Shown here: positions 1 through 6,684 of the stretch, piece after piece
How positions within the stretch are numbered: position 1 is the first letter of the stretch
Layout: each line of letters opens with the position of its first letter
Source of the DNA: GCA-2861595 sp035536185
GTDB taxonomy: Bacteria > Actinomycetota > Acidimicrobiia > Acidimicrobiales > GCA-2861595
Assembly: GCA_035536185.1 (NCBI GenBank)
Contig: DATLOM010000064.1
Location: 14,470-78,469, forward strand
Direction: 5' to 3'
Length of the DNA stretch: 64,000 bases
Position numbers and translations under genes: made by a program
The notes under the pieces: model-generated
Databases searched by the model: none
The model's input: the letters and a program-made list of their open reading frames with translations, nothing else
What the model was told of the DNA's origin: nothing

Positions 1-145
1 GGTCGATCGTCACCACGCACGCCCGCCGGGCCTGAACGGCGCCCTCCACGGCCATGGCCGCGGCCACCGAGGTCTTTCCCACCCCACCGGGACCGCAGCA
101 CACGAGGATCCTGCGCTCGGCGACCAGAGTGCCCAACGAGGTCAC
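1..145 (-). CDS. ArsA-family ATPase, 5' part only (runs off the window)
   Basis: Only the N-terminal 48 or so codons are present; the gene continues beyond base 1. The translation begins at a GTG at 145-143 and contains a deviant Walker A loop, GPGGVGKTS, near residue 18, followed by a helix rich in Ala and a strand ending VVTID. This is the start of an ArsA/GET3-type P-loop ATPase. Its GTG overlaps the TGA of the upstream ATPase (GTGA, 142-145), so the two are translationally coupled and probably act as a heterodimer, as the paired ArsA-like proteins Rv3679/Rv3680 of mycobacteria do. Substrate unknown: the family includes arsenite/anion efflux ATPases and tail-anchored protein carriers. Confidence 0.85.
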   Translation of the reverse strand, partial: MTSLGTLVAERRILVCCGPGGVGKTSVAAAMAVEGAVQARRACVVTID

Positions 146-1083
146 TCCGGCAGCCCCCGAACGGCCTCGCCCAGCGCCGCCGCCAGCACGTCCACCTCGG
201 CCGCGCCCACCTCGGTCGTGAACAGGAAGGGAAGGTGCAGCTGGGGCAGTGCCAGCGACTGCGCCAGCCTCCCCACCTGAGCGGCCTGCAGCGCCACCCG
301 GCCACAGCGGAAGCGGGCGGCCTCGGCCAGAGCCTCCGCCTCACCAGGGCGCAGGTACGAATCCGACCGCTCGGCCGCCTCGGTCGGGTCGACGTCGAGC
401 CCCTCGGCCGGCGGGTACATCCCGTTTACCACCACCGGTGCCAGCCGCACGCCCACCCGGTCCTCCAGCTTGTAGGCCGTCTCCACCACCTCGTTCACCG
501 GCGTCTCCTCGGGCAGCGTCACCAGCAGCACCTGGCACCGCGCCGGGTCGCTCAACAGCTCCAACACGTCAGTGGCTTGGGCCCGTATCGGCCCCACCCG
601 CACGGCGTCGAGCAGCCCGGCGGCGCTGGTGAGGAAGGTGACGGCGTGGCCGGCGGCCGGCGCGTCCACGATCACCAGGTCGGCCACCGCCGCCCGCTCG
701 AGCTGCTTGACCTTGCCGAGCACGAGGATGTCCTTTATCCCTGGCGCGGCGGTGGCGACAACGTCCATCGCCCCCGACGACACCAGCCGCCGGGACAGCC
801 GGCGCATACCCCTGTCCTCCAGGTACTCGTGCAGCGCCTCGTCGGGCGTCAGCGTGCGGGCCCGGATCCCCGGTGCCAGCTCCACCTCCTCATAGGTGAG
901 GTCCTCGTCGCGGCCGAAGGCGGCCGGCAACCCGCTCTTGCCCTCCACCTCTACGATGAGGCACGTCAGGCCCGCCTCGACCGCCATCCTGGCCACCGCC
1001 GCGCTCACCGTGGTTTTGCCCACACCGCCTTTCCCGGCGACGATGAGGACGCGGGCCTGGCGGCAGAACCCGACAGGATCCAT
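142..1083 (-). CDS. ArsA-family P-loop ATPase
   Basis: 313 aa. A full Walker A of the deviant MinD/ArsA type, GKGGVGKTT (residues 17-25), is followed by VIVDAPAAGHAV, the switch/Walker B segment of this family. It is the first gene of a coupled pair with the partial ATPase that overlaps its stop. The ATG at 1083 lies only 3 bp from the ATG of the divergent NfeD-like gene, leaving no room for a leader unless transcription starts inside the neighbouring coding sequence or the mRNA is leaderless; an internal start is possible. The pair lies in the same region as a WhiB gene and a class A penicillin-binding protein, as in mycobacteria. The exact transported or delivered substrate cannot be read from sequence. 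Confidence 0.85.
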   Translation of the reverse strand: MDPVGFCRQARVLIVAGKGGVGKTTVSAAVARMAVEAGLTCLIVEVEGKSGLPAAFGRDEDLTYEEVELAPGIRARTLTPDEALHEYLEDRGMRRLSRRLVSSGAMDVVATAAPGIKDILVLGKVKQLERAAVADLVIVDAPAAGHAVTFLTSAAGLLDAVRVGPIRAQATDVLELLSDPARCQVLLVTLPEETPVNEVVETAYKLEDRVGVRLAPVVVNGMYPPAEGLDVDPTEAAERSDSYLRPGEAEALAEAARFRCGRVALQAAQVGRLAQSLALPQLHLPFLFTTEVGAAEVDVLAAALGEAVRGLPE

Positions 1084-1086
1084 TCA

Positions 1087-2355
1087 ATGCGCAGACTACC
1101 CACCGCCCTCGAGGCCACCCCCGTGCTCATGGCCGTCGGCGCTGTCGTCGCGCTCGCCGTCCTCCTCGCCCTGAGCGCCGGCCCCGGCGCCCCGCCGGCA
1201 GGGGCGGCGGCCGCCCAGCTCCCACCTCATGTCGACGTCATCGAGGTCGTGGGCCTGGTCGACCCCATCCAGCTCGACTTCGTCGCCGACGCCCTCGGCG
1301 ACGCCGAGAAGGGTGGTGCGAAAGCCCTGGTGATCCAGGTCGACAGCGGCGGCGGCGTGGCCTCCGAGGAGGACGTCGACGTTCTCGCCTTCCGCATCGC
1401 CCACTCATCGGTCCCTGTCGCCGTGTGGGTCGGGCCCAGTGGCAGCCGTGCCTTTGGACAGGCCTTCGAGCTGGTGAAAGCGGCGCCGATCAGCGGGATG
1501 ACCACCAAGGGCCGCGTCGGCGACGACGGCCGCAAGCTCGAGTCGGCTGAGGCCCTGAAGGAGAAGGTGGTCGACATCAGCGCCCCCACCCTCGGCGACT
1601 TCATCGTCGAGCTGGACGGCCGGCGGGTCGGAGGCACGACCCTGGTGACGGCCGAGGTGGTGCGGGACCCGGGCGAGGACCCCCGGCGGCGCCCCACCGT
1701 GGAGGTGCGTTTCGCCAAGCTCGGGCTTCTGCCTCGCCTCCTGCACAGCGCGGCCAGCCCCTCGGTCGCCTACCTGTTCCTGGTGGTGGGCCTGGCCCTC
1801 GTCATCCTCGAGCTGTACACCGCCGGCATCGGCGCCGCCGCCCTCACCGGCGCCGCCTGTCTCGTCCTCGCCTCCTACGGGCTGGGCACCCTGCCGACCC
1901 GGCCGGCGGCCGTGGTGCTCATCCTCCTGGGCATGCTCGGGTACGCCATCGACATCCAGGCCGGCTCACCGCGGGCCTGGACGGTGATCGGCACCGCCGC
2001 TCTCGCCGGCGGGAGCCTGTGGCTCTACGAGGATGGCCTCGCCCCCTCGCCTCTGGTCCTGGTGATCGTGGTGGTCGGCATCGGGTTCCTGATGGTGAGC
2101 GGCCTTCCTGCCATGGTGAGGTCTCGATTCTCGACTCCGACGGTCGGAAGGGAGTCGATGGTGGGGGAATTGGGGACGGCCCTGGCTGCCGTCGACCCGG
2201 AGGGAACGGTGGAGATCCGGGGTGCTCCGTGGCGGGCCCGCACCAACCGTTCGACCCCTATTGGCGCCGGCGAGAACGTGCGTGTCGTGGGTATCGACGG
2301 CCTCCTTCTGGAGGTCGAACCGGAGGCCGGCGGGGCCAAGGACTACCGCCACTGA
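1087..2355 (+). CDS. NfeD-like membrane protein with degenerate ClpP-type domain
   Basis: 422 aa. Order: signal/anchor segment (residues about 14-33), ClpP/crotonase-type serine-protease domain (about 48-200), four or more membrane segments (about 215-335) and a C-terminal OB-fold (about 350-415). This is the long NfeD (1510-N) architecture, which works with stomatin-like proteins at the membrane. The family's Ser nucleophile normally sits in a motif like ARAASAG; here the aligned stretch reads GSRAFGQAF, without the Ser, so proteolysis is probably lost while fold and OB domain stay. The reading frame is open far upstream, but those residues overlap the ArsA gene antisense and look like shadow. 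No stomatin partner lies beside it. Confidence 0.8.
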   Translation: MRRLPTALEATPVLMAVGAVVALAVLLALSAGPGAPPAGAAAAQLPPHVDVIEVVGLVDPIQLDFVADALGDAEKGGAKALVIQVDSGGGVASEEDVDVLAFRIAHSSVPVAVWVGPSGSRAFGQAFELVKAAPISGMTTKGRVGDDGRKLESAEALKEKVVDISAPTLGDFIVELDGRRVGGTTLVTAEVVRDPGEDPRRRPTVEVRFAKLGLLPRLLHSAASPSVAYLFLVVGLALVILELYTAGIGAAALTGAACLVLASYGLGTLPTRPAAVVLILLGMLGYAIDIQAGSPRAWTVIGTAALAGGSLWLYEDGLAPSPLVLVIVVVGIGFLMVSGLPAMVRSRFSTPTVGRESMVGELGTALAAVDPEGTVEIRGAPWRARTNRSTPIGAGENVRVVGIDGLLLEVEPEAGGAKDYRH

Positions 2356-2409
2356 GAAAATCCGCAGGTCAGGCCCCGTAAGCCGAATGAGGGACAAGAA
2401 AATTGGCCC

Positions 2410-2438
2410 TTGTTACTTCCAGAAAACGGGGGTAGGGT
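2410..2438 (+). promoter_or_regulatory. candidate promoter of the whiB gene
   Basis: TTGTTA at 2410-2415 and TAGGGT at 2433-2438 are separated by 17 bp, about 25 bp before the WhiB start codon. An AGGGGA Shine-Dalgarno at 2451-2456 follows. Sequence inspection only. Confidence 0.4.
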
Positions 2439-2463
2439 CGGTCGTCCGAAAGGGGAAACTTTC

Positions 2464-2727
2464 GTGAGCGTCCAACTCGAAGCAGAACAGATCTGGCAGG
2501 TCAGAGCTTCTTGCCGAGGTCCGCTGGCCGCGGTGTTCTTCCCGCCGTCGCACTTCGAACGCAAAGAGGAGAAAGAGAACCGGGAGGGCAGGGCCAAAGC
2601 CATGTGCGCCCAGTGCCCGGTGCGCCAGCCCTGCCTCGACTACGCCCTCCGCATCCGTGAGCCCCACGGCATCTGGGGCGGCCTCAACGAAGCCGAGCGC
2701 CGGGACCTCCTCGCCCGCGAGGCCTGA
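2464..2727 (+). CDS. WhiB-family Fe-S transcriptional regulator
   Basis: 87 aa from GTG 2464, preceded by AGGGGA at 7 nt spacing. The four cysteines that hold the [4Fe-4S] cluster are present: one in VRASC, then CAQCPVRQPC (Cx2Cx5C). They are followed by the family signature GIWGGLNE and a short basic tail. WhiB proteins bind region 4 of the primary sigma factor and respond to redox or NO. Its place between an ArsA pair and a PonA2-type penicillin-binding protein resembles whiB4 (Rv3681c), so it may be a WhiB4 relative, but a phylogeny is needed to say so. An upstream TTG in frame is less likely to be the start. Confidence 0.93.
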   Translation: MSVQLEAEQIWQVRASCRGPLAAVFFPPSHFERKEEKENREGRAKAMCAQCPVRQPCLDYALRIREPHGIWGGLNEAERRDLLAREA

Positions 2728-2753
2728 GCCCCCGCCGGCTCAGGGGTCAGGGC

Positions 2754-4523
2754 TCAGGGCACTGCCGGCAGGCGGGGGCCGCCGATGCGCAGGTCGCCCC
2801 GCCGGCGGGTGACGCCCGTGGCGTCGAGGTGGGCCAGCACGGGCAGGATGTACTTTCGGCTGGTGCCCAGGGCGTCTCGCACCTGAGCCACGGTCAGCCC
2901 CTCCGGTGACGTGACGAGCAGGCGGGCGACCACCCGCCCCGCCTCCTCCAAGGCCGCCGGCGAGAACCACACGCCTTCCCGCTCCACGGCCAGCCCTCGC
3001 CGGGCCAGCTCCCGCAGCTCGGCCCGGTCCACACCCTCGGGAGGCGGCGGTGAGAACGGCGAGGCGGCCAGCGCCGCCAGGTAAGGATGGTCGGCGAGCC
3101 CATCGCCCGGGGCACCGGCACCGCCCGAAGCCCCCGCCGGCTTGGCCCGCCCGGCGTCCACCACCACGCCCTCCAGCCCGGCCAGCAGGGCCCGCTCCCG
3201 CTCGTCGAGCCCGGCCACGTCCAAGCCCAACGGCCCAGCGGCGGCCACCGCCTCCGCCAGACGGGCCTCGACGGCTGCCCGCACCCCCGGGTCGACCACC
3301 CAACGCCCACCGACAGTCGCCGGCCGGCGATCCCCGGTCAGCCGCTCCAGCACGTCGACCTCGACCCACCCCCGCTCGGCCACCACCCGGTCCACCGACC
3401 GGTCAGGCCGCGCCCGGTACGCCGGCAGCCGGGGGTCCACGTCGAGCACCTCTCCGCCGCCCACCGTCTCTGAACGGCCACTCTCCCGCAACACGTAGCG
3501 ATCACCCGGCAGCAGCGGCAGCGCCACCGGCAGGTGCAGGCGCACCAGCCCTACCGATCCCGGCGCCAGTGCCTCGGCCCCCAGCACCCGCATGCGCACC
3601 GGGTACTCGCCCGAGCCGAGGTACGCCTGGTAGGCGCCCCGGCGGGACACCTCGTGGTCCAGCGCCGACAGTACGGTCAAGGAGCAGTCCAGCCGCCGGG
3701 TCGGTGCCCACTGGTCCGGGCGCACCAGGGCGTGGCCCCGCTCCACCTCGTCGTGGTGGACCCCTGCCAGGTTCACGGCCAGGCGCCGGCCGGGAGACGC
3801 CACGCTCAACGAGGACTTGTGGCTCTGCAGGCTGCGCACCCGCGCCCGCCGCCCCGACACCGCCACCGACGGCGACGACCCACCCACGACCACCAGCTCG
3901 TCGTCCACCGCCAGCGAGCCGCCCGCCAGCGTCCCGGTGACCACCGTGCCCGACCCCTTGGCCGCGAACGAACGGTCTACCCACAGCCGGGGCCGTCCCC
4001 GGTCGGGAGCGGTGGGCGTGACCGCCAGCATCCGGTCCAGCGCCTCCTGCAGCTCCACCAGCCCCGTGCCCGCCGGCGCGTCCACGTCCACGACGTCGGC
4101 GTTCTCGAGGAACGTCCCCTTCAGGTGGTCGGCCAGCTCCAGGTGGGCCAGCTCCAGCCACTCGTCGTCGACCAGGCCCACCTTGGTCAGCGCCACCAGC
4201 CCGTGCTCCACCCCGAGCACCTCCAGGATGCGCAGGTGCTCCTCGGACTGCGGCTTCCACCCCTCGGTGGCTGCCACCACGAACAGGGAGGCGTCCACCG
4301 CTCCCACCCCGGCCAGCATGTTCTTGATGAAGCGCACGTGGCCGGGCACGTCCACGAAGGCCAGCTCCCGCCCGCTCGGCAGGCTGGTCCAGGCGAACCC
4401 CAGATCGATGGTCAGCCCCCTCGCCTTCTCCTCGGCGAAGCGGTCCGGGTCCATTCCCGTCAGCGCCAGCACGAGGGTGGACTTGCCGTGGTCGACATGG
4501 CCGGCGGTGGCTACGACGTGCAC
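2754..4523 (-). CDS. selB: selenocysteine-specific elongation factor SelB
   Basis: 589 aa. EF-Tu-like GTPase with G1 GHVDHGKST (residues 8-16) and G3 DVPGH (58-62), then two beta-barrel domains and a C-terminal winged-helix region that in this family reads the SECIS hairpin. SelB carries Sec-tRNA(Sec) to the ribosome at UGA codons. Oddly, the G4 motif reads TKVG (113-116), where GTPases usually have TKxD or NKxD; the Asp that specifies guanine is Gly here. The gene follows selA by 27 nt on the same strand, so the two form a selAB operon. The cognate tRNA gene lies about 44 kb away on the same strand. Confidence 0.93.
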   Translation of the reverse strand: MHVVATAGHVDHGKSTLVLALTGMDPDRFAEEKARGLTIDLGFAWTSLPSGRELAFVDVPGHVRFIKNMLAGVGAVDASLFVVAATEGWKPQSEEHLRILEVLGVEHGLVALTKVGLVDDEWLELAHLELADHLKGTFLENADVVDVDAPAGTGLVELQEALDRMLAVTPTAPDRGRPRLWVDRSFAAKGSGTVVTGTLAGGSLAVDDELVVVGGSSPSVAVSGRRARVRSLQSHKSSLSVASPGRRLAVNLAGVHHDEVERGHALVRPDQWAPTRRLDCSLTVLSALDHEVSRRGAYQAYLGSGEYPVRMRVLGAEALAPGSVGLVRLHLPVALPLLPGDRYVLRESGRSETVGGGEVLDVDPRLPAYRARPDRSVDRVVAERGWVEVDVLERLTGDRRPATVGGRWVVDPGVRAAVEARLAEAVAAAGPLGLDVAGLDERERALLAGLEGVVVDAGRAKPAGASGGAGAPGDGLADHPYLAALAASPFSPPPPEGVDRAELRELARRGLAVEREGVWFSPAALEEAGRVVARLLVTSPEGLTVAQVRDALGTSRKYILPVLAHLDATGVTRRRGDLRIGGPRLPAVP

Positions 4524-4550
4524 GACCCCAGCCTTCCCGACCTCCGGCCG

Positions 4551-5816
4551 CTAGAGGGCGGCAAGGGCCTTGGCCACCACCGGATCGTCGGCGGGGTCGA
4601 CGCTGCGGAGATCGAGGATGGTGCGGCCTTCGTGGACCCGGGCGATGACCGGCGGGTCGTGAGCCCGCAACGTGCCCGTGTGGTCACCGTCCAAGGCCAC
4701 GCCGGCGGACGGGATGGTGAGGCCGGGCACCGATCCGCCACCGGGCACCGAGTCACAGTCGACCACCTCGGCCGCTACCCCCACTCCCCCCCCGCCGGCC
4801 ACCACGGAGGCCGCCCGCGTCGCCAACAGGTCGACAGGCACGGCCGCCATGCGCCAGAAGGGAATGGCGTCGCCGTCACGGCGCAGGTACGCCAGCGCCA
4901 CCTCCTGCAGCGCACCCAGCACGAGCCCACCAGGGCGCAGGGCCCGGGCCAGGGGATGGCCGGCGCACCGCGCCACCAGCTCCTCCGAGCCGGCGATCAC
5001 CCCGGCCTGGGGCCCGCCCAGCAACTTGTCGCCGGAGAAGGTGACCAGGGCGGCGCCGGCGGCCAATGTCTGGCGGGCAGCCGGCTCCGAGGCCAGCCAC
5101 GCCGGCGGCCCACCCTCCAGCCACGGCGTCGCCGCGTCGAGCAAGCCCGACCCGATATCGGCGACCACCGGCAGACCGAGCCCGGACAGCTCCCGCACGG
5201 CCACGTCCTCGGTGAAACCCACGATCCGGTAGTTGGACTGGTGCACCTTCAGCAACAGCGCCGGCTCCGTGCTCAGAGCCGCCGAGAAGTCCCGGAGGCG
5301 CGTCCGGTTCGTCGTGCCCACCTCCACCAGATGTGCCCCCGAAGCGGCCATCACCTCCGGCACCCGGAACCCGCCGCCGATCTCCACCAGCTCCCCCCGG
5401 CTCACGACCACCGAGCGGTCACGGGCCAGAGCCGACAGCACGAGCAGCAAGGCGGCCGCGCCGTTGTTCACCACCAGCGCCGCCTCGGCCCCACAGGTTC
5501 GGGCCAGCAGGGCGCCGGCATGGCGGCTACGGGACCCTCGCCGGCCGGTGCCGAGGTCGAATTCCAGGTTCACGTAGCGGGCGTCCTGGTGGACGGCCAG
5601 GGGAGCGCGCCCCAAGTTGGTGTGCAGCAGGACTCCGGTGGCGTTGACCACCGGGCGCAACAACGACCGGGCCACCGCCTCGGCCCGCCCCCGGGCGGAC
5701 GACGGGTCGCCGGCAGCCACCGCCGCCCGGGCGGCATCCACCAGCAGCGGCTGGGGCAGCCCCACATCGGCCAGCTCCCGGGCCAGGGCGTCGACCGAAG
5801 GAGGATGCGCGGCCAC
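4551..5816 (-). CDS. selA: L-seryl-tRNA(Sec) selenium transferase SelA
   Basis: 421 aa from a GTG at 5816. SelA is a PLP enzyme that turns Ser-tRNA(Sec) into Sec-tRNA(Sec) using selenophosphate. Visible hallmarks are NATGVLLHTNLGRAPL, the DIGSGLL segment, and FSGDKLLGGPQAG, which holds the Lys that forms the PLP aldimine. Length and the N-terminal helix (PPSVDAL...) fit the family. The frame is open further upstream, but that part runs antisense through the Rieske gene, so the GTG 18 bp from the divergent Rieske start is preferred. Upstream gene of the selA-selB operon; selD was not found in the window. Confidence 0.93.
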   Translation of the reverse strand: MAAHPPSVDALARELADVGLPQPLLVDAARAAVAAGDPSSARGRAEAVARSLLRPVVNATGVLLHTNLGRAPLAVHQDARYVNLEFDLGTGRRGSRSRHAGALLARTCGAEAALVVNNGAAALLLVLSALARDRSVVVSRGELVEIGGGFRVPEVMAASGAHLVEVGTTNRTRLRDFSAALSTEPALLLKVHQSNYRIVGFTEDVAVRELSGLGLPVVADIGSGLLDAATPWLEGGPPAWLASEPAARQTLAAGAALVTFSGDKLLGGPQAGVIAGSEELVARCAGHPLARALRPGGLVLGALQEVALAYLRRDGDAIPFWRMAAVPVDLLATRAASVVAGGGGVGVAAEVVDCDSVPGGGSVPGLTIPSAGVALDGDHTGTLRAHDPPVIARVHEGRTILDLRSVDPADDPVVAKALAAL

Positions 5817-5834
5817 AGCCGCCAGACTACGACC

Positions 5835-6149
5835 GTGCCCCCCGTGAAGCTGTGTGCGCTCAGCGACCTGGAGCCCGGCCGCGGCCACCTCGTCCGCCAA
5901 CGCGGCCACGACCTCGCCGTCTTCCTGGTCGGCGGCGAAGTGCGGGTGGTCGACAACACCTGTCTCCACACCGGCGGCGCGCTGGCCGACGGGCCCGTTG
6001 TCGACGGCTGCGTCATCTGCCCCCTCCACGGTTGGGTCTACGACCTCACGACCGGCCAGACCGTGGTCGGGCACCGCACCGCCGGCAACCTGCGCACGTA
6101 CGAGGCATGGGTCGACAACGGCACCATCCTCGCCTCGCTCGACGAGTAG
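5835..6149 (+). CDS. Rieske-type [2Fe-2S] ferredoxin (NirD-like)
   Basis: 104 aa from GTG 5835 (a second GTG at 5844 is equally possible). The Rieske cluster motifs are both there: NTCLHTGG (CxH) and CVICPLHGW (CxxH), 18 residues apart, in a small beta-rich protein without a membrane anchor. Such soluble Rieske proteins serve as electron carriers for dioxygenases or as the small subunit of nitrite reductase; no such partner is next to it, so the partner is unknown. It diverges from selA with 18 bp between start codons, which suggests a shared control region or leaderless transcripts. Confidence 0.88.
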   Translation: MPPVKLCALSDLEPGRGHLVRQRGHDLAVFLVGGEVRVVDNTCLHTGGALADGPVVDGCVICPLHGWVYDLTTGQTVVGHRTAGNLRTYEAWVDNGTILASLDE

Positions 6150-6230
6150 ACGCTAAGATGGCGGCTGGCTTCGGGAGCCGCCGCAGCGCTCCCCTCCATG
6201 GAAACCGGTACAACAGGAGGGGATGAGAGA

Positions 6231-6602
6231 ATGGCAAACGATGAGCGAGCCCGTCAGCACATGTTCCAGAAGCTCGACGAGGCGCTCGGGCCCGAGGCGG
6301 CCGGGACGATGATGGAGCACCTGCCGCCGGTGCCGTGGAACGAGCTGGCCACCAAGCAGGACATCGCCCAGCTGGCGGTCTCGACGAAGAAAGACCTGGA
6401 TCAGCTGGCCGCGAGCACCAGGAAGGACATCGAGCAGCTGGAGGAACGCATGAGCCTCCGCCAGGAGCGCTCCGAGGAGCGCCTGCTGGCTGCCTTCCGC
6501 GGCGAGCTCATGACCGCCGTCACCGCCCAGACCCGATCCATGCTGCTCGCCCTCGTCGCCACTGTGGTCAGCGTCGGCGGGTTCATGCTCGCCGCCGGCT
6601 GA
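6231..6602 (+). CDS. small coiled-coil protein with C-terminal membrane anchor
   Basis: 123 aa from ATG 6231, chosen because AGGAGGGG at 6215-6222 stands 8 nt before it (an upstream in-frame ATG at 6198 lacks this). N-terminal motif KLDEALGPEAAGTMMEHLPP, then 11-residue repeats of the type TKKDLDQLAAS that predict a long helical coiled coil, then a hydrophobic anchor (about residues 102-121) at the very C-terminus. It is a paralogue of the gene at 25371-25889, which shares the GPxEAxTLMEHLPP motif and the hendecad repeats. It resembles DUF1640/CCDC90-like tail-anchored coiled-coil proteins; function unknown. Confidence 0.8.
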   Translation: MANDERARQHMFQKLDEALGPEAAGTMMEHLPPVPWNELATKQDIAQLAVSTKKDLDQLAASTRKDIEQLEERMSLRQERSEERLLAAFRGELMTAVTAQTRSMLLALVATVVSVGGFMLAAG

Positions 6603-6684
6603 CCCCGCTACCCGGCGCCTCGCCCCGCCCCCCGCCACCCAGGCGCCGCGCCGCCACCCCCGGCCCCGTGCGAAGATTGCCGAA

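Noticed and set aside
235..1086. Long upstream extension of the NfeD-like reading frame
   Set aside because: It runs antisense through the ArsA gene and is rich in His/Arg/Gly/Leu, typical of a shadow frame in GC-rich DNA.
3534..5834. 871-codon open frame ending in the Rieske gene
   Set aside because: Only the last 104 codons look like protein; the rest lies antisense to selA and selB.
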